Below, one piece after another: positions 26,440-35,217 of a stretch of DNA of 64,000 nt; position 1 is the first letter of the stretch; each line of letters opens with the position of its first letter. The stretch spans positions 62,001 to 126,000 of the forward strand of contig NZ_JAVRHY010000009.1 in NCBI RefSeq assembly GCF_031846305.1. The letters are read 5' to 3'. The position numbers were made by a program, and so were the translations under genes. The notes beneath the pieces are model-generated. The model saw only the letters and a list, made by a program, of their open reading frames with translations, was not told where the DNA came from and searched no databases. Origin of the DNA: Spectribacter acetivorans (lineage in GTDB: Bacteria; Pseudomonadota; Gammaproteobacteria; Nevskiales; Salinisphaeraceae).

Positions 26440-27342
26440 TCCTGATGACCTTCTGACGCTACCGCCGGCCCCGGCAGGCGCCGTTCATGGCGCCGGCCCG
26501 AATCAACGGGCCACCGAACCCCGCAAGAATGTCATAGCGAGGCCTCGTCAGGGGCCGCGGCAATCTCGAATCTTGGCGGCTGATCGCCGCCCAGCCCGGT
26601 AGCCGGCATAGGCGAAGCGGTGCCGGCAATTCGACGTTCCCCTAGCGCCGAGGGAAAGAAGATTCCGCCCCGCTGACGCGGGCCGGGTGTCTTTCTTATG
26701 CGACAAGAAAGTCACCAAAGAAACGCTCCCGGCGGGCGAGTCCTGCGCGCTTCGGTCGGCGAGGGGGTGTTTCGACGGCACCTCCGTGTGCCGGCGAAAA
26801 CCGCGCGCACCTCCTGTGCGCGCCCCTTCGGGCCGGGAGCCTCGCCGCCCTGCAGTGCTCAGCTCGTCCCGACGGGAATGAAGAAAAGGTGCCACAGCCG
26901 GATGCGGTCGCCTCTTCCCTCCCGTTAGCGCTTGCCGTCCGACTGCCGGGGCATCGGGTAAACGGGCCACGGATGGCCCGTTTAGTGCCGTTCAGGACAC
27001 GATGTCCTGTCGGCACGGCCCGCTTCATGCCCCGGCGGTCGGACGGGAATCCCCCGGTCAGCGCCGCCGCGCTGACCGGGGGACAAGCGGTCCGGGCGCC
27101 CTTCTTTTCGTTGCTTTTCTTGGGCGCGCAAGAAAAGGAACTCGCCCTTCAGGGCGAAATTCTTCTATCCCAACGGTCAGGGGACGCACTAACAAGTACG
27201 CCCTACGCCACCTGTTTATCGATACTCGCCGCTCAACAGCAGCTTGCTTGGTCCGGTTACCGGAATACCCCGCCCAAACCAGAAAGGCCCGAGCACACCG
27301 AAGTGGCCCGGGCCCGGAAAAGGCTTCACGAAGTCGCCTGAA
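26440..27342. repeat. 0.9 kb gene-free region with hairpins, likely dispersed intergenic repeat
   Basis: No convincing gene is present. Short frames on both strands have arginine/proline-rich, low-quality translations. Two similar hairpins mark the region: CTTTCTT / AAGAAAG (26692-26712) followed by CACCAAAG, and CTTTTCTTG / CAAGAAAAG (27114-27137) followed by GAACTCGCCC, plus CGCCCT/AGGGCG at about 27145. The layout resembles the polymorphic TTTTCTTT...AAAGAAAA intergenic elements seen in several xanthomonad-like genomes. It lies between the convergent alcohol dehydrogenase and methylcitrate synthase genes. The repeat nature is an inference that needs a genome search. Confidence 0.5.
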
Positions 27343-28500
27343 TCAGTCCCGCTCGTCGATCGGCACGAACTTGCGATCCTCGGGACCGACGTAGTTGGCG
27401 CCCGGCCGGATGATCTTGTTGTCCTGGCGCTGCTCGACGATATGGGCGGCCCAGCCGGTGATGCGGGACATCACGAACAGCGGGGTGAACATGGCGGTGG
27501 GAATGCCCATCATGTTGTAGCTGACGGCGCTGAACCAGTCGAGATTGGGGAACATCTTCTTGACGTCCCACATCACCGTTTCCAGCCGCTCGGCGATGTC
27601 GAACATCTTGGTGCGGCCGGCGTCGTCGGACAGCTGCTTGGCGACATCCTTGATCACGCGGTTGCGGGGGTCGGACACAGTGTAGACCGGGTGCCCGAAA
27701 CCGATCACCACTTCCTTGTTGGCCACCCGCTCGCGGATGTCGGCCTCGGCCTCGTCCGGATTGTCGTAACGGCTCTGGATCTCGAAGGCCACCTCGTTGG
27801 CGCCGCCGTGCTTGGGCCCGCGCAGCGCACCGATCGCGCCGGCCACGGCGGAGTAGAAGTCCGAGCCGGTACCGGCGATCACGCGGCTGGTGAAGGTGCT
27901 GGCATTGAACTCATGCTCGGCGTAGAGCACCAGCGAGGTGTGCATGGCGCGCACCCAGAGGTCGGGCGGGGCTTCGCCGTGCAGCAGGTGCAGGAAGTGG
28001 CCGCCGACGGAATCATCGTCGGTTTCCACTTCGATGCGCCGGCCGGAATGGGAGAAGTGATACCAGTACAGCAGCATCGAACCCAGGCTGGCCAGCAGGC
28101 GATCGGCAATGTCACGGGCGCCGGAATGGGGATGATCGGCGGCCTCCGGCAGCACCGACCCCAGCACCGACACGCCGACCTTCATCACGTCCATCGGGTG
28201 GGTGGCGGCGGGCAGACACTCCAGCGCCTTCTTGACATTGGCCGGCAGGCCGCGCAGCGCGCGCAGCTGGCGCTTGTAGGCCGTCAGTTCGGCGCGATTG
28301 GGAAGCTTGCCGTGAATCAGCAGATGGGCGATTTCCTCGAACTCGCAGGCTTCGGCAACATCGAGAATGTCGAACCCGCGGTAGTGCAGGTCATTACCGG
28401 TGCGCCCGACCGTGCACACCGCCGTATTACCGGCGACCACGCCCGAGAGGGCAACCGATTTCTTCTTGGGTGTGCTTGCCTCAGTATTGTCTGCGGTCAC
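27343..28500 (-). CDS. prpC: 2-methylcitrate synthase
   Basis: This 385-residue citrate-synthase-family enzyme condenses propionyl-CoA with oxaloacetate in the methylcitrate cycle. PrpC-type features are GLAGVxAG-like SGVVAGNTAVCTVG at the start, the catalytic histidine in LRGPKHGGANEVAFE, the second His in VIGFGHPVYTVSDPRNRVIK, and the aspartate region PNLDWFSAVSYNMMGIP. The GTG at 28500 is selected because GGGAGG lies 7 bases upstream; the longer open frame adds an arginine-rich extension not seen in the family. No prpB, prpD or acnD is next to it, so the pathway genes are scattered. Confidence 0.92.
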   Translation of the reverse strand: MTADNTEASTPKKKSVALSGVVAGNTAVCTVGRTGNDLHYRGFDILDVAEACEFEEIAHLLIHGKLPNRAELTAYKRQLRALRGLPANVKKALECLPAATHPMDVMKVGVSVLGSVLPEAADHPHSGARDIADRLLASLGSMLLYWYHFSHSGRRIEVETDDDSVGGHFLHLLHGEAPPDLWVRAMHTSLVLYAEHEFNASTFTSRVIAGTGSDFYSAVAGAIGALRGPKHGGANEVAFEIQSRYDNPDEAEADIRERVANKEVVIGFGHPVYTVSDPRNRVIKDVAKQLSDDAGRTKMFDIAERLETVMWDVKKMFPNLDWFSAVSYNMMGIPTAMFTPLFVMSRITGWAAHIVEQRQDNKIIRPGANYVGPEDRKFVPIDERD

Positions 28501-28694
28501 GATCAATCCTCCCGAATAGTCAGCCTGTTCTGCTGTGTTGGTGATCGTCGCGGGCCAGCGGCGCCCACGACGTGGATGACGAACTCTTACACTGCCTGCG
28601 GCGCGACGATAATTCGCCACACCTTCGAATAGGGCGCAGTAGCGTACCTAAACTGCCGGCCGGACGCACCAGCGGGCAAGCCGACGGAACAACC

Positions 28695-29165
28695 ATGAGT
28701 ACCGACAAACAGCTTCTGATCATTGCGCACGCCCCCTCGGGGAATACCGAACGGCTGGCCGGCGCGCTGGCCGAAGGCGCCTCGGATGCCACCATCGCGG
28801 GAGTTTCCGTGCAGCGGGCGGCACCGCTGCAAGCCGGGCCGGATGACGTGCTCGCCGCCGACGCGATCCTGCTATTCACTCCGGAGAATCTGGGTTACAT
28901 GAGCGGTGCGCTGAAGGACTTCTTCGACCGGACCTACTACGCCGTGCTCGACCACAAGCAGGGGCTGCCCTACGCCCTGTGCGTCCGGGCCGGGTCGGAC
29001 GGCACCGGCACCTGCCGTGCGGTGGACACCATCACCACCGGCCTGCGCTGGCGGGCGGTGAACGAACCGCTGGTCTGCCGCGGGGATTTCCGCGACGCAT
29101 TCGTCGACGACTGCCGCGAGCTGGGAATGGCCATGGCAGCCGGGCTCGAGGCCGGCGTGTTCTGA
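28695..29165 (+). CDS. flavodoxin-fold NAD(P)H/FMN oxidoreductase-like protein
   Basis: This 156-residue protein has the flavodoxin pattern: a first strand with phosphate loop (LLIIAHAPSGNTERLAGAL), then an isoalloxazine-contacting loop FTPENLGYMSGALKDFFDRTYY. The latter closely resembles NADPH-dependent FMN reductase or flavodoxin-family members. No iron-sulfur or other domain is attached. It is divergent from prpC and convergent with tpm. The redox partner is not apparent. Confidence 0.82.
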   Translation: MSTDKQLLIIAHAPSGNTERLAGALAEGASDATIAGVSVQRAAPLQAGPDDVLAADAILLFTPENLGYMSGALKDFFDRTYYAVLDHKQGLPYALCVRAGSDGTGTCRAVDTITTGLRWRAVNEPLVCRGDFRDAFVDDCRELGMAMAAGLEAGVF

Positions 29166-29180
29166 GCCGCCGGCGACGGG

Positions 29181-29840
29181 TCAGGCCCGACGCACCAGCC
29201 GGTAGACCGTTTCCACCAGCTTCGTGACGCCCCGATTTCGCAGGTTGGCGCTGTCCGCCAGGGCGTCGTTGTCCGCCAGCACCTCGATATCGAAATACGG
29301 CGATAGCCGGGTGATCACGTCGTCGCGGTCCACCGAAAACGGCGGGCCGTCGATCTCGCCCGACGGATAGGTCAGGCCGATAAGCAGGCCGCGGCTGCCC
29401 GCCGGCAGCCTGCTGCCGAGGGTGTCCGCGTAGCGCTGGCGCATGTCGGGCGGCAGGGCGATCAGCGACGCACGGTCGTAGAAGCCGCCGCAGGCGGCGA
29501 ACGCGGCATCCGGCCAGGCGAAGAAATCACCCACGTCGATGCGGATGTCCCCGGCGGTGTAGCGAACAAAGCCGGCGTGGTCCTCGGTCTTCGCGATCAA
29601 TGCCTGCTCGGCAAAGAAATCACGGGCGGCGGTGTCGCTGAGTTCCACCCCGGTGACGATATGGCCGCGGGCGGCAAGCCAGGCCATGTCGGGCGTCTTG
29701 CCGCACAGCGGCACCAGCACCTCGGCACCGGCCGGCACCCCGATGTCGTCCCAATACGCGGCCAGCAGCGGATTGCCCTGCGGCTGGTGAAACCCGATTT
29801 CGTGGCGCGACCAGCGCGCGTGCCAGAAGGCCTGATCCAC
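29181..29840 (-). CDS. tpm: thiopurine S-methyltransferase family protein
   Basis: This 219-residue SAM-dependent methyltransferase has the full-length Tpm pattern. The N-terminus is WHARWSRHEIGFHQ, the SAM site is VLVPLCGKTPDMAWLAARGHIVTGVELS, and the distal part is FFAWPDAAFAACGGFYDRASLIALPPDMRQRYA. Bacterial members methylate thiopurines and detoxify selenium or tellurium oxyanions. It converges with the flavodoxin-like gene, 15 bases apart, and appears monocistronic. Confidence 0.93.
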   Translation of the reverse strand: MDQAFWHARWSRHEIGFHQPQGNPLLAAYWDDIGVPAGAEVLVPLCGKTPDMAWLAARGHIVTGVELSDTAARDFFAEQALIAKTEDHAGFVRYTAGDIRIDVGDFFAWPDAAFAACGGFYDRASLIALPPDMRQRYADTLGSRLPAGSRGLLIGLTYPSGEIDGPPFSVDRDDVITRLSPYFDIEVLADNDALADSANLRNRGVTKLVETVYRLVRRA

Positions 29841-29922
29841 TGTATTCCTCTCCCGCGGCGCCCAGATGACCGGCCCGAGGTTACACTGTCGGCCGCGAAT
29901 CGCGGCGTGCAGCGGAGTCAGC

Positions 29923-30210
29923 GTGCAGGAATTCTTCTACTGGATCGGGGAACTGGTGGGCAGCGGCATCCGCGCCGTGGTGGATGGCCTGCACTGGGTG
30001 TTCGAACAGATCGACGGCGTGCTGAACAGTTTCGTCGACGGCCTGACCGAGGCCCTGGGCATCAGCAGTTCGGTATTCAGCCTCGCCTTTCTCCTAATCG
30101 GCCTGCTACTGGTGTATGCCGGCGTGCGCGCGCTGATCCGCACGGCCGTGGTCTCCGGCATCATCTGGCTGCTGATCGGCATGCTGCTGCTGGGCTGGCT
30201 GATTCGCTGA
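29923..30210 (+). CDS. small membrane protein of unknown function
   Basis: The proposed 95-residue product starts at GTG 29923, with GGAG five bases upstream; the longer frame from 29866 would add a non-conserved arginine/cysteine-rich leader. It has an N-terminal amphipathic stretch (FFYWIGELVGSGIRAVVDGLHWVFEQIDGVLN) and two C-terminal membrane helices (FSLAFLLIGLLLVYAGVRAL and VVSGIIWLLIGMLLLGWLI). I do not recognise a family. Confidence 0.6.
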   Translation: MQEFFYWIGELVGSGIRAVVDGLHWVFEQIDGVLNSFVDGLTEALGISSSVFSLAFLLIGLLLVYAGVRALIRTAVVSGIIWLLIGMLLLGWLIR

Positions 30211-30239
30211 CGCCGGCGCATCCGGCTCGCGCGTGCGGG

Positions 30240-30917
30240 TCAGACGTCACCCTCGGTAAAGAAATCCACCTGCCCGCTGGTCAGGCAGTAATCCGCGCCC
30301 ACAAGGCGCAGCCCGCCCTGACGTTCGCGCTCGGCCAGCAGCGCCGATTCGGCGGTGAGGGCCGCCATCTGCGCCCGCACGTTGGCCCGGACCGCTTCGC
30401 GCCCCCGTTCGGGGCAGTCGTGACCGAGGCCACGAATGGCGGGCTGGATCCGGCCGACGATGGCGCGCAGGCTCGGTGTCAGATCGTCATTCGGCCGGTC
30501 GAGCGCATCCAGTGCCGCCCCGACCGCCCCGCAGCCGGTATGGCCCAGCACCACCACCAGCGGCGTGCCGAATGCCTGCACCGCGAACTCCACGCTGCCC
30601 AGCTGCGAGGTGGCCACGATGTTCCCGGCCACCCGGATCACGAACAGATCCCCCAGTTGCTGATCGAAGACCAGTTCCACCGGCACCCGGGAATCGGAAC
30701 AGCCCAGCACCACGGCGAACGGTGCCTGGCCCGCTACCAGGCGATCACGGCGCAACGCCGCCGATTCGCCCGCGGCCCATGGCTGATCGGCCACATAGCG
30801 GGCATTGCCTTCGCGCAGTCGGGTCAGGGCCTGGGCGGCATCAATCACGGGAAATAACTCGGTTACGGCCGGATGCGGATAAATTCTAGCCACTTTCCCC
30901 GAGCCGGAAAACGCCAA
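30240..30917 (-). CDS. beta-class carbonic anhydrase
   Basis: This 225-residue protein interconverts CO2 and bicarbonate. Zinc ligands and catalytic pair are visible: C73-x-D75-x-R77 (GCSDSR), and H126 with C129 (GHTGCGA). The GNIVATSQLGSVEFAV helix is also typical. The N-terminal residues before about 25 are poorly conserved, so the true start may be slightly downstream. It is divergent from the flavin monooxygenase gene across a short promoter region with a TGACG/CGTCA inverted repeat (30922-30935). Confidence 0.92.
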   Translation of the reverse strand: MAFSGSGKVARIYPHPAVTELFPVIDAAQALTRLREGNARYVADQPWAAGESAALRRDRLVAGQAPFAVVLGCSDSRVPVELVFDQQLGDLFVIRVAGNIVATSQLGSVEFAVQAFGTPLVVVLGHTGCGAVGAALDALDRPNDDLTPSLRAIVGRIQPAIRGLGHDCPERGREAVRANVRAQMAALTAESALLAERERQGGLRLVGADYCLTSGQVDFFTEGDV

Positions 30918-30921
30918 AAAT

Positions 30922-30935
30922 TGACGGCTTCGTCA
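30922..30935. promoter_or_regulatory. short inverted repeat in divergent promoter region
   Basis: TGACG, spacer GCTT, CGTCA lies between the carbonic anhydrase and monooxygenase genes and overlaps a TTGACG -35-like hexamer reading right, with an AT-rich TTTTTTAACTAAC stretch downstream. It could be an operator, but no dedicated regulator is adjacent. Confidence 0.35.
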
Positions 30936-30990
30936 TTTTTTAACTAACGTGCACGCCGTCATGACGTCGCGCGTTACGAGGAAAGCTTCC

Positions 30991-32484
30991 ATGCCCAGCG
31001 ATCGCCAGCCCCGGATTGCCATCATCGGCACCGGCTTTTCCGGCCTGTGCGCCGGCATCCAGCTCAAGCAGGACGGGTTCGAGCATCTCACCCTGTTCGA
31101 GCGGGGCGACGAGGTCGGCGGCGTATGGCGGGAAAACACCTATCCCGGGGCGGCCTGCGACGTGCCCTGGCATCTGTATTCGTTTTCGTTCGATTACCAG
31201 GCCCGCTTCACCTGCCCGTACCCCGAGCAGCCGGAAATCCTGGCCTATCAGCAGGACTGCGCCCGCCGCTACGGGCTGTATCCGCATATCCGTTTCAACA
31301 CCGAAATCGAATCGGCCCGCTTCGACGACGAGGCCCGGGTCTGGCATCTGCGCACCAGCCAGGGCGAGACACACGAGTTCGACGCCCTGATCACCGGCGT
31401 CGGCCAGCTCAGCCGCCCCGGCTGGCCGAACATCCCCGGCCGCGATGACTTCGCCGGCCACAGCTTCCATTCGGCCGAGTGGGATCACGACTACGATCTG
31501 CGCGACAAGCGGGTGGCGGTGATCGGCACCGGGGCCAGCGCCATCCAGTTCGTCCCGCGCATCGCCGCCGAGGTGGGCAGACTGGTGCTGTTCCAGCGCA
31601 GCGCGCCCTACCTGCTGCCCCGCTTCCAGCGCACCTACGGCCGGATCAACCGCTGGCTGTTCCGGCATCTCCCGCGCTATCGCGACATCTTCCGCTGGGC
31701 ACTGCGGGCTTCCGGCGACGCCAGCGTGCCGGCCTTCCATCAGCAGAGCCGACTTTCCGGGCTGTTCCGCGCCTGGTGGCGCTTCCATCTCAAACGCCAG
31801 GTCAAGGCCCCGGCGCTGCGCGAGAAACTCACGCCCGACTATCCCATCGGCTGCAAGCGCATTCTGTTTTCCAGCGATTACTACCCGGCGCTGACCCGCG
31901 ACAATGTCGTGCTGGAAACCGGTGGTATCGAGCGGATCACCCCCGATGGCATCCGCACCGCGGACGGCCGCGATTACGCGGTGGACGCAATCATTTACGG
32001 CACCGGTTTCCGCGCCACCGAATTCCTGGCTCCGATGACCATCGAGGGAAGCGGCGGCCGGTCGCTGGCCGATCGCTGGGCGGACGGCGCCGAGGCCTAT
32101 CTGGGCATCACCGTGGATGGCTTCCCCAACCTGTTCATCTGCTACGGGCCCAACACCAACCTGGGCGGCAACTCCATCATCTACATGATCGAGTGTCAGG
32201 TGGAATACATCCGCCAGTGCCTGGGCGAACTGCGCGCCGGCCGGGCCCGGACCCTGGACGTGAAATCGAACGTGGTGCAGCAGTACAACGCGGACATCCA
32301 GAACGAACTGGCCGATACCGTCTGGAACTGGGGTTGCAACAGCTGGTATCACACCGCCGACGGGCGCATCACCAACAACTGGCCGGGCACCAACCGGCGA
32401 TACCGGGCGCTGACGTCGGAACTGGACCTGGGCAACTATCACCTCGACGGGAGCCGGCACGAGCCGACCGACCGCGCCGCCTGA
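30991..32484 (+). CDS. flavin-dependent monooxygenase, Baeyer-Villiger type
   Basis: This 497-residue class B flavoprotein monooxygenase has an FAD Rossmann motif (IAIIGTGFSGLCAGIQL), the Baeyer-Villiger fingerprint FxGxxxHxxxWD (FAGHSFHSAEWD, about residues 151-162), and an NADPH Rossmann motif (VAVIGTGASAIQFVP). Such enzymes insert oxygen next to a carbonyl (ketone to ester or lactone). The ATG at 30991 is preferred since an AGGAAAG sits about six bases upstream; GTG 30949 and ATG 30961 are possible longer starts. The substrate is unknown and no esterase is adjacent. Confidence 0.88.
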   Translation: MPSDRQPRIAIIGTGFSGLCAGIQLKQDGFEHLTLFERGDEVGGVWRENTYPGAACDVPWHLYSFSFDYQARFTCPYPEQPEILAYQQDCARRYGLYPHIRFNTEIESARFDDEARVWHLRTSQGETHEFDALITGVGQLSRPGWPNIPGRDDFAGHSFHSAEWDHDYDLRDKRVAVIGTGASAIQFVPRIAAEVGRLVLFQRSAPYLLPRFQRTYGRINRWLFRHLPRYRDIFRWALRASGDASVPAFHQQSRLSGLFRAWWRFHLKRQVKAPALREKLTPDYPIGCKRILFSSDYYPALTRDNVVLETGGIERITPDGIRTADGRDYAVDAIIYGTGFRATEFLAPMTIEGSGGRSLADRWADGAEAYLGITVDGFPNLFICYGPNTNLGGNSIIYMIECQVEYIRQCLGELRAGRARTLDVKSNVVQQYNADIQNELADTVWNWGCNSWYHTADGRITNNWPGTNRRYRALTSELDLGNYHLDGSRHEPTDRAA

Positions 32485-32564
32485 CCACCTGCAGACGGGA
32501 TTGCCGTGCCGGCGGCGGTCTGCGACATTCGCCGGCGTGGCACGCAACCACGGGCGGCAATCGG

Positions 32565-34493
32565 GTGACGGCAACAGACTCTTCCACCGGCAGCGGCCAG
32601 ACGCCGATCGATGACGCCCCGGGGGCGCTGGCCACCCGGCGCGCGGCACGCGAATTCCTGGCCGCATTCGAGCCCTACAACCGCATCGAGCCCGCGCTGC
32701 TGGATCAGGCGCTGGCCGGCGCGCACCTGGCCTACCATCCCGCCGGCCACACGCTGATCTCGCCCGATGACGGCCCGCCCGCGCATTTCAGCGTAGTGCA
32801 GCAGGGGCTGATCGGCGGCCACGGGGCGGACGACGAGATCGTGTTCGAGTCCGGCCCGGGGGAAACGCTGCTCAGCGCCGCCCTGCGCGAAAACCGCGCC
32901 ACCCGGACCCGGCATGTGGCCGAGCGCGACAGCTTCGTGATCGATATCCCGGCCGCCGGTTTCCGGCTGCTGCACGAACAGGCCGAGCCTTTCCGCGAAT
33001 TCTGCCGGCGGCGCGCCGGCGCCCTGCTTCACCAGTCACACGAGTGCTGGCGCGGCGAGGCGGCCGCCGATCTACAGGCCGATGTGTCCCTGGACACGCC
33101 GCTGCAGCAATTGATCGGCCGGCCGCCGGTGACCGGCGAGCCCGATCTGTCGGTGCGCGAGGCCGTGCGGCGCATGCATGCCGACGAGGTGGGCAGCATC
33201 GTGGTGGTCGACGGCAACCGGCAACCCACCGGCATCTTCACCCTGCGCGACCTGCGCCGGCTGGTGGCCACCCGGGCCGACGGGCTGGAGGCCCCGCTGT
33301 CCGCGGTAATGACCCCGAACCCGCTGCTGCTGGACGCTGGCGAGTCGGCGTTCGAGGCCACCCTGCTGATGGTGGAACACCGCATCGGCCACCTGGTGGT
33401 CACCCGCGGCGGCGCGCTGGCCGGGGTGATTTCCGAACGCGACCTGTTCGCGCTGCGGCGGGTCAATCTGGTGCATCTGTCGCGCGGCATCGACCGCTGC
33501 CGGACGCTGGACGGCCTGCGGGCCCGGCGCCGCGAGATGCGGGAACTGATCCGCGCCATGCTGGCCTTCGGCGCCTCAGCCACCCAGCTCACCGGGCTGA
33601 TCACGCGGCTCAACGACGCCGCGGTCGAGCGGGCCATCAGCATCTGCCGGGAGGCCTGGCCGGAACCGGTGCCCGATTTCACCTGGCTGTCGTTCGGCAG
33701 CGAGGCGCGCGGCGAACAGACCCTGGCCACCGATCAGGATAACGGCCTGCTGTTCGAGGCCGCGCCGGGCGACACCGAGGCGGTGCGCACGCGGCTGCTG
33801 CCGCTGGCGCAGCAGATCAACCGGGCGCTGGACCAGATCGGCTTCGACCTGTGCCGCGGCAATATCATGGCCGGCAATCCGGCGCTGTGCCTGAGCCGCG
33901 CCGAATGGCAGGCCCGTTTCGAGGGCATCATCCGCAGCACCACGCCGGCGCATCTGCTGGACGCCACCATCTATCTCGACTGCCGGGCGCTGGCCGGCGA
34001 TGTCGACGCGGTCGAGCGGCTGCGGGCGATGGTGCTCGATCGCGCCGCGAACAACAGCATCTTCCGCCACGCCCTGGCCCACCACGCGCTGGGCAACCGG
34101 CTGCCGCTGGGTCTGGTGCGGGATTTCGTCACCGAGCGGGGGGAGGAAGGCCGGCGGCTCGACCTCAAGAAGAGCGCCCTGCAACCGTTCATCGGCGCCA
34201 CGCGGGTGCTGGCGCTGACCCACCGGGTGGCGGCCAACAACACCCAGGAACGTCTGGCCGCGCTGGCGGCGACAAAAGCCATCCGGCGGCGCGATGCCCA
34301 GGCCTGGCAGGAGGCCTTCTCGTTCGTACAACTGCTGCGGCTGCGCCACAACCAGGCCCAGCTGGCGGCCGACGAACCGCTGAGCAACCGCATCGACCCC
34401 TATCGCCTGAGCCTGCTGGACCAGCGCGTGCTCAAGGAATCGTTGCGCCAGGCCCGGCGTCTGCAGACGCGGTTGAAACTCGACTACCCGTGA
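32565..34493 (+). CDS. cyclic-nucleotide-like/CBS/DUF294 nucleotidyltransferase-like protein
   Basis: This 642-residue protein starts at GTG 32565, about 80 bases after the monooxygenase. Parts in order are a cNMP-binding-like N-terminal domain (about 20-150), a tandem CBS pair (about 180-310, VSEAVRRMHADEVGSIVVVDG-like and VIGHLVV-like repeats, here SVREAVRRMHADEVGSIVVV and MVEHRIGHLVVTRGGALAGV), and a DUF294 nucleotidyltransferase-like domain (LSFGSEARGEQTLATDQDNGLLF, about 375) with its C-terminal substrate-binding domain. GSEARGEQ is a GlnD-type nucleotidyltransferase signature. It probably senses adenine nucleotides. The next gene, a DnaQ-type exonuclease, overlaps its stop, a frequently conserved pairing. 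Confidence 0.87.
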   Translation: MTATDSSTGSGQTPIDDAPGALATRRAAREFLAAFEPYNRIEPALLDQALAGAHLAYHPAGHTLISPDDGPPAHFSVVQQGLIGGHGADDEIVFESGPGETLLSAALRENRATRTRHVAERDSFVIDIPAAGFRLLHEQAEPFREFCRRRAGALLHQSHECWRGEAAADLQADVSLDTPLQQLIGRPPVTGEPDLSVREAVRRMHADEVGSIVVVDGNRQPTGIFTLRDLRRLVATRADGLEAPLSAVMTPNPLLLDAGESAFEATLLMVEHRIGHLVVTRGGALAGVISERDLFALRRVNLVHLSRGIDRCRTLDGLRARRREMRELIRAMLAFGASATQLTGLITRLNDAAVERAISICREAWPEPVPDFTWLSFGSEARGEQTLATDQDNGLLFEAAPGDTEAVRTRLLPLAQQINRALDQIGFDLCRGNIMAGNPALCLSRAEWQARFEGIIRSTTPAHLLDATIYLDCRALAGDVDAVERLRAMVLDRAANNSIFRHALAHHALGNRLPLGLVRDFVTERGEEGRRLDLKKSALQPFIGATRVLALTHRVAANNTQERLAALAATKAIRRRDAQAWQEAFSFVQLLRLRHNQAQLAADEPLSNRIDPYRLSLLDQRVLKESLRQARRLQTRLKLDYP

Positions 34494-35137
34494 GGCGCCT
34501 GCTCGACCGCCTGCGCCCCTGGCGCGCCGGCCCGCCGCGGCCGCTGCACGGGCGGCTGGTGGTGGTGGACACCGAAACCACCGGCCTCGACCCCCGCCGG
34601 GCGGCCCTGCTGTCGGTGGGCGCCGTGAGCATAACCGGCGGCCGACTGGATCTGGACGACGGCTTCTACCAGCTGGCCGACCCCGAACGGGTCGCCGACC
34701 CGGACAACATCCTGGTGCACCGGCTCACCCCCGAGGCGCTGGCCGCCGCGCCGCCGGCCGGCCGGGCCGCCGCCGCCTTCCGGGCATGGCGCGGTGACGC
34801 GCCGCTGTTCGCCTATCACGCCGCCTTCGACCGCTGCGTGCTCGACCAGGCGCTGGTCCGGGTGGGCGAGCCGCGGCTGGCCGGCCCGGTGATCGACGTG
34901 GCCGACTGGGTGTGCCTGGCCGAACCCGAGTTCGCCGCCCGGCCGCCGACGCTGGATGCCGCTGCGGCCTTCTTCCGCCTGCCACTGTTGACCCGCGACC
35001 GGCACAACGCCCACGCCGATGCCCTGGTCACCGCCCTGCTGCTGCTCCGTCTGGCGGCCCGCCGACCGTTCACCGACACCCGCGAACTCGCCCGGGCCCT
35101 GCGCCGACAGCGACTGCTGCGCGCCGCCCGTCACTAG
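34490..35137 (+). CDS. DnaQ-like 3'-5' exonuclease (DEDDh family)
   Basis: This 215-residue protein starts at a GTG that overlaps the previous stop (GTGA), so it is translationally coupled to the CBS/DUF294 gene. Exonuclease motifs are in order: Exo I VVVDTETTGLDP (about residues 24-35), Exo II YHAAFDRCVLDQAL (about 104-117), and Exo III HNAHADALVTALLL (about 167-180) with the DEDDh histidine. It lacks a polymerase or UvrC domain. Function may be nucleic-acid turnover or nucleotide signalling linked to its partner; it is not the replicative epsilon subunit on context. Confidence 0.88.
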   Translation: MRRLLDRLRPWRAGPPRPLHGRLVVVDTETTGLDPRRAALLSVGAVSITGGRLDLDDGFYQLADPERVADPDNILVHRLTPEALAAAPPAGRAAAAFRAWRGDAPLFAYHAAFDRCVLDQALVRVGEPRLAGPVIDVADWVCLAEPEFAARPPTLDAAAAFFRLPLLTRDRHNAHADALVTALLLLRLAARRPFTDTRELARALRRQRLLRAARH

Positions 35138-35180
35138 GAGAAAAAACCGCATAAGGGCGGTTTGACACGGATGCGTGACT

Positions 35181-35207
35181 CGTTTAATTTACATCGTAAA
35201 TTAAACG
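35181..35207. promoter_or_regulatory. perfect 12-bp palindromic operator upstream of tetR-desaturase
   Basis: CGTTTAATTTAC (35181-35192), spacer ATC, GTAAATTAAACG (35196-35207) is a perfect inverted repeat. A TTGACA -35 hexamer lies at 35162-35167 and the left arm supplies an AT-rich -10 (TTTAAT). The repressor gene begins at 35218, only 11 bases downstream. This is strong evidence for autoregulation of the tetR-desaturase operon. Confidence 0.85.
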
Positions 35208-35217
35208 CTGTTACAAG

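Noticed and set aside
26548..27394. Several open frames on both strands between alcohol dehydrogenase and prpC
   Set aside because: They overlap each other, are Arg/Pro-rich, have no ribosome binding site and run through the hairpins.
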